A stretch of DNA of 34,810 bases, taken from contig CABYDK010000002.1 of NCBI GenBank assembly GCA_902517735.1, forward strand, positions 25,001 through 59,810. The letters are read 5' to 3'. Made by a program: the position numbers and the translations under genes. The notes under the pieces are model-generated. The model worked only from the letters and a program-made list of their open reading frames with translations, was not told the origin of the DNA and did no database searches. Below are positions 19,751 through 28,256 of this stretch, one piece after another (within the stretch, counting starts at the first letter, position 1; each line of letters starts with the position of its first letter). Source of the stretch: an uncultured Pelagibacteraceae bacterium. Its GTDB lineage: Bacteria; Pseudomonadota; Alphaproteobacteria; Pelagibacterales; Pelagibacteraceae.

Positions 19751-20467
19751 ATGTTTTATTCCAAATTAATAATAGCAGTTTTGAACTTTTTTGATTATTT
19801 TCAACAAAAAAAAATTATAAAATTAATAGAAACTAAATTTACAAACCCAATAATTGTATTTGATATAGGAGCTCATTATGGAGAGACAATCAAACTATTT
19901 TTAAAGAAACTGAAAATTGAAAAAATATATTCTTTTGAAGCAAGTCCTAAAAATTTTCAAGTATTAAAAAAGAGAATTTCTAAAAATCCAATTAACAAGG
20001 TAGAAATTTATAATTTTGGCCTAGGGGATAAAATATCAGAAACTTATATTAACCAAGCAATAGAATCTTCCTCATCAACTTTGAACGAATTGAACAAAGA
20101 TTCGAATTATTTAAAAAAAAAATTGAGAATTCTAAACATCAAAAATAAAAATAATTTTTCTCATAAACTTCCAATTAAGATATTAACTTTAGACTCTTTT
20201 ATAGAAAAAAATGATATTAAAAATATAGATTTGTTAAAAATAGACACAGAGGGTTATGAGTTTAATATATTAAAAGGATTATCAAAATATATTAATATTG
20301 CTAGGTTGATATATTTTGAACATCATTATGACGACATGATAATAAAGAATTATAAATTTGGAGATATTCACAAATTTTTAATAAATAATCATTTTAAGAT
20401 GATTAAAAAAAGCAAAATGTTATTTAGAAAATCATTTGAATATGTTTATGAAAATCAAAAAGTGTAA
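19751..20467 (+). CDS. FkbM family methyltransferase
   Basis: VFDIGAHYGETIKLFLKK, IYSFEASPKNFQVLKKRI, IDLLKIDTEGYEFNILKGL. Confidence 0.92.
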   Translation: MFYSKLIIAVLNFFDYFQQKKIIKLIETKFTNPIIVFDIGAHYGETIKLFLKKLKIEKIYSFEASPKNFQVLKKRISKNPINKVEIYNFGLGDKISETYINQAIESSSSTLNELNKDSNYLKKKLRILNIKNKNNFSHKLPIKILTLDSFIEKNDIKNIDLLKIDTEGYEFNILKGLSKYINIARLIYFEHHYDDMIIKNYKFGDIHKFLINNHFKMIKKSKMLFRKSFEYVYENQKV

Positions 20468-20493
20468 AGTTTTATTGCAATTTATTATTCAAA

Positions 20494-21918
20494 TCACCTT
20501 TTCATTCTTAATTTATAATAAGCTATAAAGACAATACATAACATTCTCAAAGCATTTGAGATTACTGAAGTCATTTTAGTTTCATTTTCTTTTCTCTCAT
20601 AATATGTAACTGGTACTTCTGTAATTTTTAAATTGTTTTTATACGCACTAATTAAAAGATCAAAATCTCCCCATAAATCTTTCATTCCCCAACTAGAAAT
20701 ATCCTTTTTAATTTTAATCCAATCTTTTTTGTAAAAAATTTTTGTCCCGCATAAAGTATCAGTTATTTTTTTTCTAAATAACAAACTAAATAAACCTGCA
20801 AAAAAACTATTACCAATAAAGTTAGTAAATTTCATAGCACCATCTTTTTGGGGATAAATCATCCTGGTGCAGTTTATAAAATCCGCATTTGTTTTCTTTA
20901 ATACATTTATTGAGAATTCAATATCTTTAAAACTTACAGTGAGATCTGCATCATATATAACAATTATATCTCCATTTGAAAGATCAATACCTTTATAAAC
21001 ATTTTCAGATTTACATATACCAGGACCATTATATTTTATAATTTTATAATTATTTAAATTTTCTGATAACTTATCAATTTCATTTATTGTATTATCTGTG
21101 GATTCGTCATCACCAAACAAATATTCATTTGTTTGATTATTTTCTCTAATTTCTTTTTCAAATGTTTTTATGTTATCTTCTTCATTTTTACATGGAATTA
21201 TAAAAGAGACTTGCAATTTATTTTCTCCTGATAAATCTTGATCTTTTTTTTTTAATATTGTTATATTGGAAAGGCAAAAAACATTTAATAAAGGCAATCT
21301 AAATATTCTATTTAGTAAATTTGTAAAAAAAGGAATATAAATTGGTAGTGCTATAATTTTTTCATTTCTGATCACCTCTAAATTACAACTTGAATATAAA
21401 TTTTCCAAATAAGATGAAGGTAAAAAATTATTTTTTTTAGGAGAAAAATTTAAAAAAAATTTTAATAATTTTATTAAAATCATCCAAATCATATTTTTTG
21501 AGAGTATAATAATTTTCGCATCATTTTTTATAATTTTAGATAAATTTAATAAATTTGATGTAGGATTTGATTGATGTTCAATATCTGAAATTAATATTGT
21601 ATCACATTCAGGTAATATTTTTTGCCAATCGTTATTTATATATTGGATATTAGGATTATAGTCTATCTGATATTTTTCATCTATCTCTTTAATGTATATT
21701 TTTTTAGAATTAATATTTTTCCCTAAAATAGAATTACCAGCACAAAAAATAAAAATATCTTTCGTGTTATCTATGCAGTTATTAATGAAACTGGAAATTT
21801 CAGTAAATAAAAAATTTTTTTTTTTTAAAAAGTTAATTCTTTTTTCAAAATTTGATTTAAAAAATGAAATACTAGAATTCAAATAGTATTCGTATTTATG
21901 TAATTTGGAATTATCCAT
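20494..21918 (-). CDS. GT2 (DPM/DPG-synthase-like) glycosyltransferase with an N-terminal degenerate methyltransferase-like domain
   Basis: C-terminal half: QVSFIIPCKNEEDNIKTFEKEI, GDDESTDNT, IVIYDADLTV, LCGTKIFYKKDW. N-terminal ~230 aa resembles a Rossmann/SAM domain without a clear glycine-rich motif. Confidence 0.8.
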   Translation of the reverse strand: MDNSKLHKYEYYLNSSISFFKSNFEKRINFLKKKNFLFTEISSFINNCIDNTKDIFIFCAGNSILGKNINSKKIYIKEIDEKYQIDYNPNIQYINNDWQKILPECDTILISDIEHQSNPTSNLLNLSKIIKNDAKIIILSKNMIWMILIKLLKFFLNFSPKKNNFLPSSYLENLYSSCNLEVIRNEKIIALPIYIPFFTNLLNRIFRLPLLNVFCLSNITILKKKDQDLSGENKLQVSFIIPCKNEEDNIKTFEKEIRENNQTNEYLFGDDESTDNTINEIDKLSENLNNYKIIKYNGPGICKSENVYKGIDLSNGDIIVIYDADLTVSFKDIEFSINVLKKTNADFINCTRMIYPQKDGAMKFTNFIGNSFFAGLFSLLFRKKITDTLCGTKIFYKKDWIKIKKDISSWGMKDLWGDFDLLISAYKNNLKITEVPVTYYERKENETKMTSVISNALRMLCIVFIAYYKLRMKR

Positions 21919-22005
21919 AATTAATTAATTTTTTACAAAATTTAATACTTTTTTAAAGATATCATATATTTCTAATAAAGCAGAAAAATCAATAATATTT
22001 GATAG

Positions 22006-22033
22006 TTTACAATTCATATTAAATGTTTATAAA
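22006..22033 (+). promoter_or_regulatory. putative sigma70-type promoter for the orphan 5S rRNA
   Basis: TTTACA (22006-22011), 16-nt spacer, TATAAA (22028-22033); predicted +1 about 7 nt downstream at ~22040, which is the 5S 5' end. Confidence 0.5.
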
Positions 22034-22039
22034 CCCTTC

Positions 22040-22155
22040 TGCCGGTGATTATTGCGAAAGTGTTATACCCGATCCCATTCCGAACTCGGAAGTCAAGCCT
22101 TTCAGCGCCGATGGTACTTTGTCTTAAGATATGGGAGAGTAGGTCATTGCCGGCA
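22040..22155 (+). rRNA. 5S rRNA
   Basis: TGCCGGTGATTATTGCG...CCCGATCCCATTCCGAACTCGGAAGTCAAGCC...CAGCGCCGATGGTACT...GGGAGAGTAGGTCATTGCCGGCA; termini pair TGCCGG/CCGGCA. Confidence 0.95.
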
Positions 22156-22168
22156 TGAAAAAAATATT

Positions 22169-22294
22169 ATGAAAATCAAAAGCTCACTAAAATCTATTAA
22201 AAAAAGAGATCTCAATTCCAAGTTAGTAAGAAGACGTGGAAGAGTTTATATTATTAATAAAACTAATCCGAAATTTAAAGCAAGACAAAAATAA
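22169..22294 (+). CDS. rpmJ: 50S ribosomal protein L36
   Basis: [41 protein letters not shown], cysteine-free L36. The track ORF 22052..22294 over-extends into 5S; ATG at 22169 is the sensible start. Confidence 0.93.
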   Translation: MKIKSSLKSIKKRDLNSKLVRRRGRVYIINKTNPKFKARQK

Positions 22295-22298
22295 GTTT

Positions 22299-22409
22299 AT
22301 GGACAATGAAAACCATAAAAATACATGGAATAATTTTACCAAGTTTGTTTTATGGGGTACAGCTGCGGTAATACTAGTTCTTGTTTTAATGGCAATATTT
22401 CTTTTATAG
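22299..22409 (+). CDS. aa3-type cytochrome c oxidase subunit IV-like small membrane protein (not in supplied track)
   Basis: Translation read directly: MDNENHKNTWNNFTKFVLWGTAAVILVLVLMAIFLL*; one TM helix after a W-x-x-F-x-K-F leader; sits before pntA as in many alphaproteobacteria. Confidence 0.75.
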   Translation: MDNENHKNTWNNFTKFVLWGTAAVILVLVLMAIFLL

Positions 22410-22415
22410 TTGCCA

Positions 22416-23504
22416 ATGAATTTAGTTTCGATTTCAGAGAATAAAAATCTTGAAAAAAGAATAGCTATTACTCCAGAAATAGCAAAAAAATATATTAGTT
22501 TAGGTTTTAATTTATTTTTACCAAAAGATTATGGATCTCATTTAGGTTTTAAAGATAATAATTATAAAGATTTAGGAGTAAAAATTTTAGATGATGAAAA
22601 TGAAATTATTAGTAATGCAAATGTGATTATTCAATTAAATTTACCTGATGAAGAAAAACTTTCAACTTTAAAAGAAGATCAAACTCTCGTCGGGTCATTA
22701 AATACTTTTGTTAATAAAAAAAAACTAGACACTCTGAAAACTAAAAAAATTAATTGTTTTTCTTTGGAGCTCCTACCAAGGATAACAAGAGCTCAGTCGA
22801 TGGACATTTTATCGTCTCAAGCCAACTTAGCAGGATATAAAGCTGTGATAGAAGCATTTCAAATTTATGAGAGAGCAATTCCTATGATGATGACTGCAGC
22901 TGGTACTATACCTGCAGCTAAAGTTCTAATTGTTGGAGCTGGTGTAGCTGGTTTACAAGCTGTTGCAACTGCAAAAAGAATGGGAGCATTAGTATTCGCA
23001 ACCGATGTAAGAATGGCCTCCAAAGAACAGGTAGAAAGTTTGGGAGGAAAATTTTTAACAGTAGAAGGTGCTGAAAATTTAGAGACTGAAGGAGGGTATG
23101 CTAAAGAAGCATCGGAAGATTTCAAAAAAAAACAAGAAGAACTACTTTCGGAAACTTTAAAAAAAATTGATATAGTAATTTGTACTGCTTTAATTCCTGG
23201 AAAAGAAGCACCAAAAATTATTAAAGAGGAAATGTTTAAAAATTTTCAACAAGGCACAGTTATATATGATCTAGCAGCAATTCAAGGAGGGAATACAGTA
23301 TTTACAGAAGTTGATAAAATTGTAGAAAAAAATGGAGTTAAAATTTTAGGAGAAGCGAATATATTAAACAAATTACCAGTATCAGCTTCTAATTTATATG
23401 CTAAAAATATGTTTAACTTTATTTCTAATTTATATGATAAAGAAAATAAAAGATTAAATATTAACTTAGAAGACGAGATTATTGAAAAAACATTAATTAA
23501 ATAA
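22416..23504 (+). CDS. pntA: NAD(P) transhydrogenase subunit alpha part 1
   Basis: ISENKNLEKRIAITPEIAKKY, RITRAQSMDILSSQANLAGYKAV, VLIVGAGVAGLQAVATAKRMGALVFATDVR. ATG at 22416; the track start at 22410 is TTG. Confidence 0.95.
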   Translation: MNLVSISENKNLEKRIAITPEIAKKYISLGFNLFLPKDYGSHLGFKDNNYKDLGVKILDDENEIISNANVIIQLNLPDEEKLSTLKEDQTLVGSLNTFVNKKKLDTLKTKKINCFSLELLPRITRAQSMDILSSQANLAGYKAVIEAFQIYERAIPMMMTAAGTIPAAKVLIVGAGVAGLQAVATAKRMGALVFATDVRMASKEQVESLGGKFLTVEGAENLETEGGYAKEASEDFKKKQEELLSETLKKIDIVICTALIPGKEAPKIIKEEMFKNFQQGTVIYDLAAIQGGNTVFTEVDKIVEKNGVKILGEANILNKLPVSASNLYAKNMFNFISNLYDKENKRLNINLEDEIIEKTLIK

Positions 23505-23508
23505 AACG

Positions 23509-23817
23509 ATGGAAATAGACCCTTTTATATTTAGATTAAGTATTTTTATACTATCAATATTTGTTGGATACTATGTTGTTTGGAGTGTAACACCATCACT
23601 TCATACTCCTTTAATGTCAGTTACAAACGCTATCTCATCAGTAATAATTGTAGGTGCAATTATTGCAGCTTTATCGAGTGATGATGGAGTAGTATTTTCT
23701 TCATCTAGTGTTTATGGATTTTTGGCCATTGTTTTGGCGGCGGTAAATATTTTTGGTGGATTTCTAGTTACACAAAGAATGTTGGCAATGTATAAAAAAA
23801 AGAAAAAGGATAAATAA
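23509..23817 (+). CDS. NAD(P) transhydrogenase subunit alpha part 2 (membrane)
   Basis: FVGYYVVWSVTPSLHTPLMSVTNAISSVIIVGA, NIFGGFLVTQRMLAMYKKK. Confidence 0.95.
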   Translation: MEIDPFIFRLSIFILSIFVGYYVVWSVTPSLHTPLMSVTNAISSVIIVGAIIAALSSDDGVVFSSSSVYGFLAIVLAAVNIFGGFLVTQRMLAMYKKKKKDK

Positions 23818-23820
23818 ATA

Positions 23821-25218
23821 ATGTCAGCAAATCTTTCAGCAACAATATATTTAATTTCAGGCGTATTATTTATCTTAGCTTTAAGAGGATTATCTTCACC
23901 AGAAACTTCAAGACAAGGTAACTTATTCGGTATAATCGGGATGATAATTGCAATTTCAGTTACTTTTCTTTCAGTAGATAATTTTACATCTGGATTTATA
24001 TATGTATTAATATTTTTAGCTATTGGTGGAAGCATAGGTGCTTTTATAGCTTATAGAATACCCATGACGGCAATGCCTGAATTAGTAGCAGGGTTTCATA
24101 GTTTGGTAGGTTTAGCTGCTGTTTTTGTCGCAATATCCGCTTTTATAAATCCGGAGGCATTTAATCTTGGAACACCAGGAAACATTAAACTTGCTAGTTT
24201 AATTGAAATGACAATAGGAGCTGCTGTAGGTGCAATTACATTTTCTGGATCTGTTATTGCTTTTTTGAAACTTCAAGGAATAATGTCAGGGGCCCCGATC
24301 ACCTTTAAAGGTCAGCATATACTAAATGCGTTAATATTATTATCAATAATTGTTTTAATTTTTTATCTTTGTTCAACTCAATCATCCAATTTGTTTTGGA
24401 TTTTAATCGCTGTGTCTTTTCTAATTGGTTTTTTAATAATAATTCCTATTGGTGGAGCAGATATGCCCGTAGTGATTTCTATGTTAAATTCATATTCTGG
24501 TTGGGCGGCAGCTGGTATTGGTTTTACTTTAGAAAATACAGCTTTAATAATTACAGGTGCATTAGTAGGCTCTTCAGGTGCAATACTTTCCTACATAATG
24601 TGTAAAGGAATGAATAGATCATTTTTTAATGTTATATTAGGCGGCTTTGGTGGAACAGAACAAAGCAGTGGTAATAAAAATATAGAACAAAGGCCTGTCA
24701 AAAGTGGAAATGCAGATGATGCTGCTTTTTTGATGAAAAATGCATCTTCAGTAATAATTGTTCCTGGTTATGGAATGGCTGTAGCACAAGCCCAGCATGC
24801 ACTTAGAGAAATGGTAGATACTTTAAAAAAAAATGATATTAAAGTTACATATGCAATTCATCCAGTAGCAGGACGAATGCCAGGACATATGAATGTCTTA
24901 TTAGCAGAAGCGAATGTACCTTATGATGAGGTGTTTGAACTTGAAGAAATAAATAATGATTTTGTAAATGCTGATGTTGCTTTTGTAATAGGTGCAAATG
25001 ACGTAACAAATCCAGTTGCAAAAACGGATCCGCAAAGTCCAATTTACGGAATGCCAGTTTTGGATGTTGAAAAGTGTAAGTCCGTTTTATTTGTAAAGAG
25101 AAGTTTATCACCTGGATATGCTGGAATTGATAACGAATTGTTTTATAAAGAAAATACATTAATGTTATTTGCAGATGCAAAAAAAATGACTGAAGAAATT
25201 ACTAAAAATTTAGATTAG
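23821..25218 (+). CDS. pntB: NAD(P) transhydrogenase subunit beta
   Basis: MTAMPELVAGFHSLVGLAAV, GGADMPVVISMLNSYSGWAAAGIGF, VIIVPGYGMAVAQAQHALREMVD, AIHPVAGRMPGHMNVLLAEANVPYDEV. Confidence 0.97.
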   Translation: MSANLSATIYLISGVLFILALRGLSSPETSRQGNLFGIIGMIIAISVTFLSVDNFTSGFIYVLIFLAIGGSIGAFIAYRIPMTAMPELVAGFHSLVGLAAVFVAISAFINPEAFNLGTPGNIKLASLIEMTIGAAVGAITFSGSVIAFLKLQGIMSGAPITFKGQHILNALILLSIIVLIFYLCSTQSSNLFWILIAVSFLIGFLIIIPIGGADMPVVISMLNSYSGWAAAGIGFTLENTALIITGALVGSSGAILSYIMCKGMNRSFFNVILGGFGGTEQSSGNKNIEQRPVKSGNADDAAFLMKNASSVIIVPGYGMAVAQAQHALREMVDTLKKNDIKVTYAIHPVAGRMPGHMNVLLAEANVPYDEVFELEEINNDFVNADVAFVIGANDVTNPVAKTDPQSPIYGMPVLDVEKCKSVLFVKRSLSPGYAGIDNELFYKENTLMLFADAKKMTEEITKNLD

Positions 25219-25255
25219 TAATTATAATTATAAAAGACTATCAGTTTTAATAGCC

Positions 25256-26353
25256 ATGAAAAAAAACTTAATATTGTTTTACCCTTCTTTCGAGAGAGGT
25301 GGAGTCGAAAAGATATTAGAAAATTTAATTAAAAATAATAAAAAATTTAATATAAGTTTAATAAGCTCACAAAATGCAAAAAAAAAGATAGATTTAGATA
25401 AAATCAATTTTATTGAAGTTACAGAAAAAATAAAAATTCCATTTATTCATAAGCGATATTTATCTGCAATAAACGCTATGGTCATTTTATATAAATACTT
25501 AAAAAAAAATAAAAAAGATTATTTAATACATTCCATGCAAAGTAATGTCGCTGCAATAATAGTTAGTATGTTAAAAGGAAATAAAATTGTTATAAGAAAC
25601 TCTGAAAATCCAATATATTCATTTTTTTATGCGGAAAGTAAATTTTTTTCATTTATCTCACTATTATTAAAATATTTTTTTTATAATTTTGCAGATGGAA
25701 TAATAACAAATTCAAATGGTTCAAAAAAAAGTTTAGAAAAATTTATATTTAATAAAAACAAAATCAAAGCTATTTATAACCCTTACTTAGATAAAATTAA
25801 CAAAAAAAAAAATAAAAAGACCAAATACTTAATATCAATTGGTAGATTAAGAAAACAAAAAGATCATGAGACTTTACTTAATGCTTTTTACATATTTTCA
25901 AAGAAGAATAAAGAATATAAATTAATAATATTAGGTCATGGAAACTTAAAGATTAAATTAAAAAAATTAGCTAGAGACTTGAAAATAAATAATAGGGTAA
26001 TTTTTAAAGGCTGGGTAAAAAATACTTTAACATACTTAAAATTATCAAAAATTTTTGTTTTAAGTTCTGTATACGAGGGTTTAGGAAATGTTTTGATAGA
26101 CTCAATAAATTATAATACTCCATGTATATCAACAGATTGTCATAGTGGTCCTCGTGAAATTCTGTTAAATGGAAAAGGAGGTTATTTGGTAAAAGTAAAA
26201 TCTCCAGAATTATTAGCTGAAAAGATTAATTTTTGTGTAAATAATTATTCTAAAGCTTTGAAAAAAAATTTAATTGCTAAAAGAACATTAAATAGATTTT
26301 TAATAACCACTCAGTCTAAAAAATATTTTGATTATTTAACAAAACATAATTAG
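25256..26353 (+). CDS. glycosyltransferase family 4 protein
   Basis: FERGGVEKILENLI, YLISIGRLRKQKDHETLLNAF, VLSSVYEGLGNVLIDSINYNTPCISTDCHSGPREIL. Confidence 0.9.
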   Translation: MKKNLILFYPSFERGGVEKILENLIKNNKKFNISLISSQNAKKKIDLDKINFIEVTEKIKIPFIHKRYLSAINAMVILYKYLKKNKKDYLIHSMQSNVAAIIVSMLKGNKIVIRNSENPIYSFFYAESKFFSFISLLLKYFFYNFADGIITNSNGSKKSLEKFIFNKNKIKAIYNPYLDKINKKKNKKTKYLISIGRLRKQKDHETLLNAFYIFSKKNKEYKLIILGHGNLKIKLKKLARDLKINNRVIFKGWVKNTLTYLKLSKIFVLSSVYEGLGNVLIDSINYNTPCISTDCHSGPREILLNGKGGYLVKVKSPELLAEKINFCVNNYSKALKKNLIAKRTLNRFLITTQSKKYFDYLTKHN

Positions 26354-26362
26354 ATATATATT

Positions 26363-27061
26363 ATGAAGACAAAAATTTTTTGCGATATTGCAGATCTAAA
26401 GTTAATTAAAAAATTTAACAAAAAAAAAATTGTTGAGGGTTTTACTACTAATCCAAGCCTAATGAGGAAAGCGGGTGCAAAGGATTATAAATTTTATTCA
26501 AAAAAAATACTTAAAATATGCAAAAACAAACCTATTTCCTTTGAAGTATTTGCTGACAATCAAAAATTTATGATAGAACAAGGTATTAAGATTAACACTT
26601 GGGGAAAAAATGTTTATGTTAAAGTTCCTGTTGTTAATTCAAAGAATAAATTTTCAGCTAAAGCTATTAGAGAACTTAATAGGAAAAATATTAAATTGAA
26701 TGTTACTGCAGTTTATACCGCCATACAAACTAAAAAAATTTTGAATTCTATAAATAATAAAACAAATGTAATAATTTCAATATTCGCAGGGAGAGCAGGA
26801 GATACAGGAAAAGATCCTATACCAGAAATTGTAAAGAGTATTAAATTAGCAAAAAAATTTAAAAATGTTAAAATTTTATGGGCTAGCGTAAGAGAACCAT
26901 ATAATTATTTACAAGCAAAGCACTTGGGTTGTCACATTATTACTGTTCCTCCAAAAATAATAGAGAAGATTGAAAAATTTGGTAAAACATTTAATCAATT
27001 AACAAAAGAAACAGTAAAAACATTTCTTGATGATAGTAGAAAATCTAAATTTAAAATTTAG
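26363..27061 (+). CDS. transaldolase / fructose-6-phosphate aldolase-like protein
   Basis: KIFCDIADLKLIKKFNKKKIVEGFTTNPSLMRKAG, VYVKVPVV, LNVTAVYTAIQ, IISIFAGRAGDTGKDP. Confidence 0.88.
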   Translation: MKTKIFCDIADLKLIKKFNKKKIVEGFTTNPSLMRKAGAKDYKFYSKKILKICKNKPISFEVFADNQKFMIEQGIKINTWGKNVYVKVPVVNSKNKFSAKAIRELNRKNIKLNVTAVYTAIQTKKILNSINNKTNVIISIFAGRAGDTGKDPIPEIVKSIKLAKKFKNVKILWASVREPYNYLQAKHLGCHIITVPPKIIEKIEKFGKTFNQLTKETVKTFLDDSRKSKFKI

Positions 27062-27067
27062 TTGAAT

Positions 27068-27144
<77 letters not shown>

Positions 27145-27150
27145 GTATAC

Positions 27151-27357
27151 TTAAATTCTATTTTTAAGTTTATTTAATTTTTTAACTCTTTTAATGTTTT
27201 CTTGTAGAATTCTTTTTTTCTTCTCTGAGGGTTTTTCATAAGTATTTTTAAGTTTTATAACTTTAAAAAAACCATCTCTTTGAAGTTTTCTTTTTAAAAC
27301 TCTAAGAGCTTGTTCAACATTGTTATCTTTAACTTCTATTTTAATAATTACCTCCAA
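27151..27357 (-). CDS. rpsU: 30S ribosomal protein S21
   Basis: IKIEVKDNNVEQALRVLKRKLQRDGFFKVIKLKNTYEKPSEKKKR. The annotated start is TTG; the true start may be internal (see finding). Confidence 0.92.
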   Translation of the reverse strand: MEVIIKIEVKDNNVEQALRVLKRKLQRDGFFKVIKLKNTYEKPSEKKKRILQENIKRVKKLNKLKNRI

Positions 27358-27408
27358 AAAAGTGAGTAAGTAACACTTTTATTTTTTTATGTCTATTTAT
27401 TTTATTCA

Positions 27409-27990
27409 TTAGTTATTAATTTGTTGTGCAAGTTTTTCTTTTTCTTTTTGTTTCTTTTCTCTTTTTACTCTTCTTTCTGCTTTTTCAATTGCCTCAATTA
27501 AATCTTTTTGAGTAAATAGGTTTAAGGCCACCGGGTCTTTGGGATTTAAATTATTAAAATTCCAGTAACTCTTATTTCTTATAGAAGTAACTGAATTTTT
27601 TGTGATGCCTACTAATCTTGCAATTTGCGAGTCTTTAAGAATGTTATGCTGTTTTATTAACCACAAAGCTGAGTCAGGTTTATCCTGTCTTTTTGAAAGT
27701 GGAATATATTTTTTAATTTTTTTTTCATCATTTGAAATTTCAATATCAGTACTTTTGATTTGTAATGGTCTATTTCCATCTTTTGATGAAAGTTCAATTT
27801 CTTCTTTAGTTAACTGCCCAGATATAATTGGATTATAGGCTTTAATACCTTTAGCGACTTCACCATCAGCAATTCCCTGTATTTCCACTTCATGCAATTT
27901 ACAAAAGTCTGCAATTTGTTTAAATGTAAGAGTTGTATTTTCTACTAGCCATACAGCAGTTGCCATTGGCATTAAAGGTGCATTTGACAT
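27409..27990 (-). CDS. DUF1013 family protein (TrcR-like cell-cycle transcriptional regulator)
   Basis: SNAPLMPMATAVWLVENTTLTFKQIADFCKLHEVEIQGIADGEVAKGIKAYNPI is typical of alphaproteobacterial DUF1013; HTH-like KDSQIARLVGITKNSVTSIRN. Confidence 0.88.
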   Translation of the reverse strand: MSNAPLMPMATAVWLVENTTLTFKQIADFCKLHEVEIQGIADGEVAKGIKAYNPIISGQLTKEEIELSSKDGNRPLQIKSTDIEISNDEKKIKKYIPLSKRQDKPDSALWLIKQHNILKDSQIARLVGITKNSVTSIRNKSYWNFNNLNPKDPVALNLFTQKDLIEAIEKAERRVKREKKQKEKEKLAQQINN

Positions 27991-28221
27991 TTAATTTTTT
28001 TTTTCTGATTTAAAATTTTGGAATTTTTTATTAAATTTACTTATTCTTCCTTTATCCATCAGTTTTTGTTTGCCACCCGTCCAAGCAGAGTGTGATTTTG
28101 GGTCTATCTCTAATTTTAAAACTTCTCCCTCTTTCCCCCAAGTAGATTTTGTTTCAAACTGTGTACCATCAGTCATTTCAACTTTTATAGTGTGATAGTT
28201 TGGATGAATATTTTTTTTCAT
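27991..28221 (-). CDS. rpmE: 50S ribosomal protein L31
   Basis: [50 protein letters not shown]; cysteine-free alphaproteobacterial form. Confidence 0.94.
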   Translation of the reverse strand: MKKNIHPNYHTIKVEMTDGTQFETKSTWGKEGEVLKLEIDPKSHSAWTGGKQKLMDKGRISKFNKKFQNFKSEKKN

Positions 28222-28256
28222 GACGAGACTTATAGCAAAAGAATATTTTAAAACAA

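Noticed and set aside
21692-21886. Plus-strand 64-aa ORF
   Set aside because: Antisense to the N-terminal domain of the GT2 fusion; low complexity.
22052-22294. 80-aa ORF beginning inside the 5S gene
   Set aside because: The first 39 codons are 5S rRNA sequence plus spacer; only the 41-aa rpmJ portion is credible.
22865-25180. Antisense ORFs (22865-23125, 23712-24035, 24845-25180) and out-of-frame ORF 24369-24605 across pntA/pntB
   Set aside because: All overlap well-conserved transhydrogenase genes and have no family signature.
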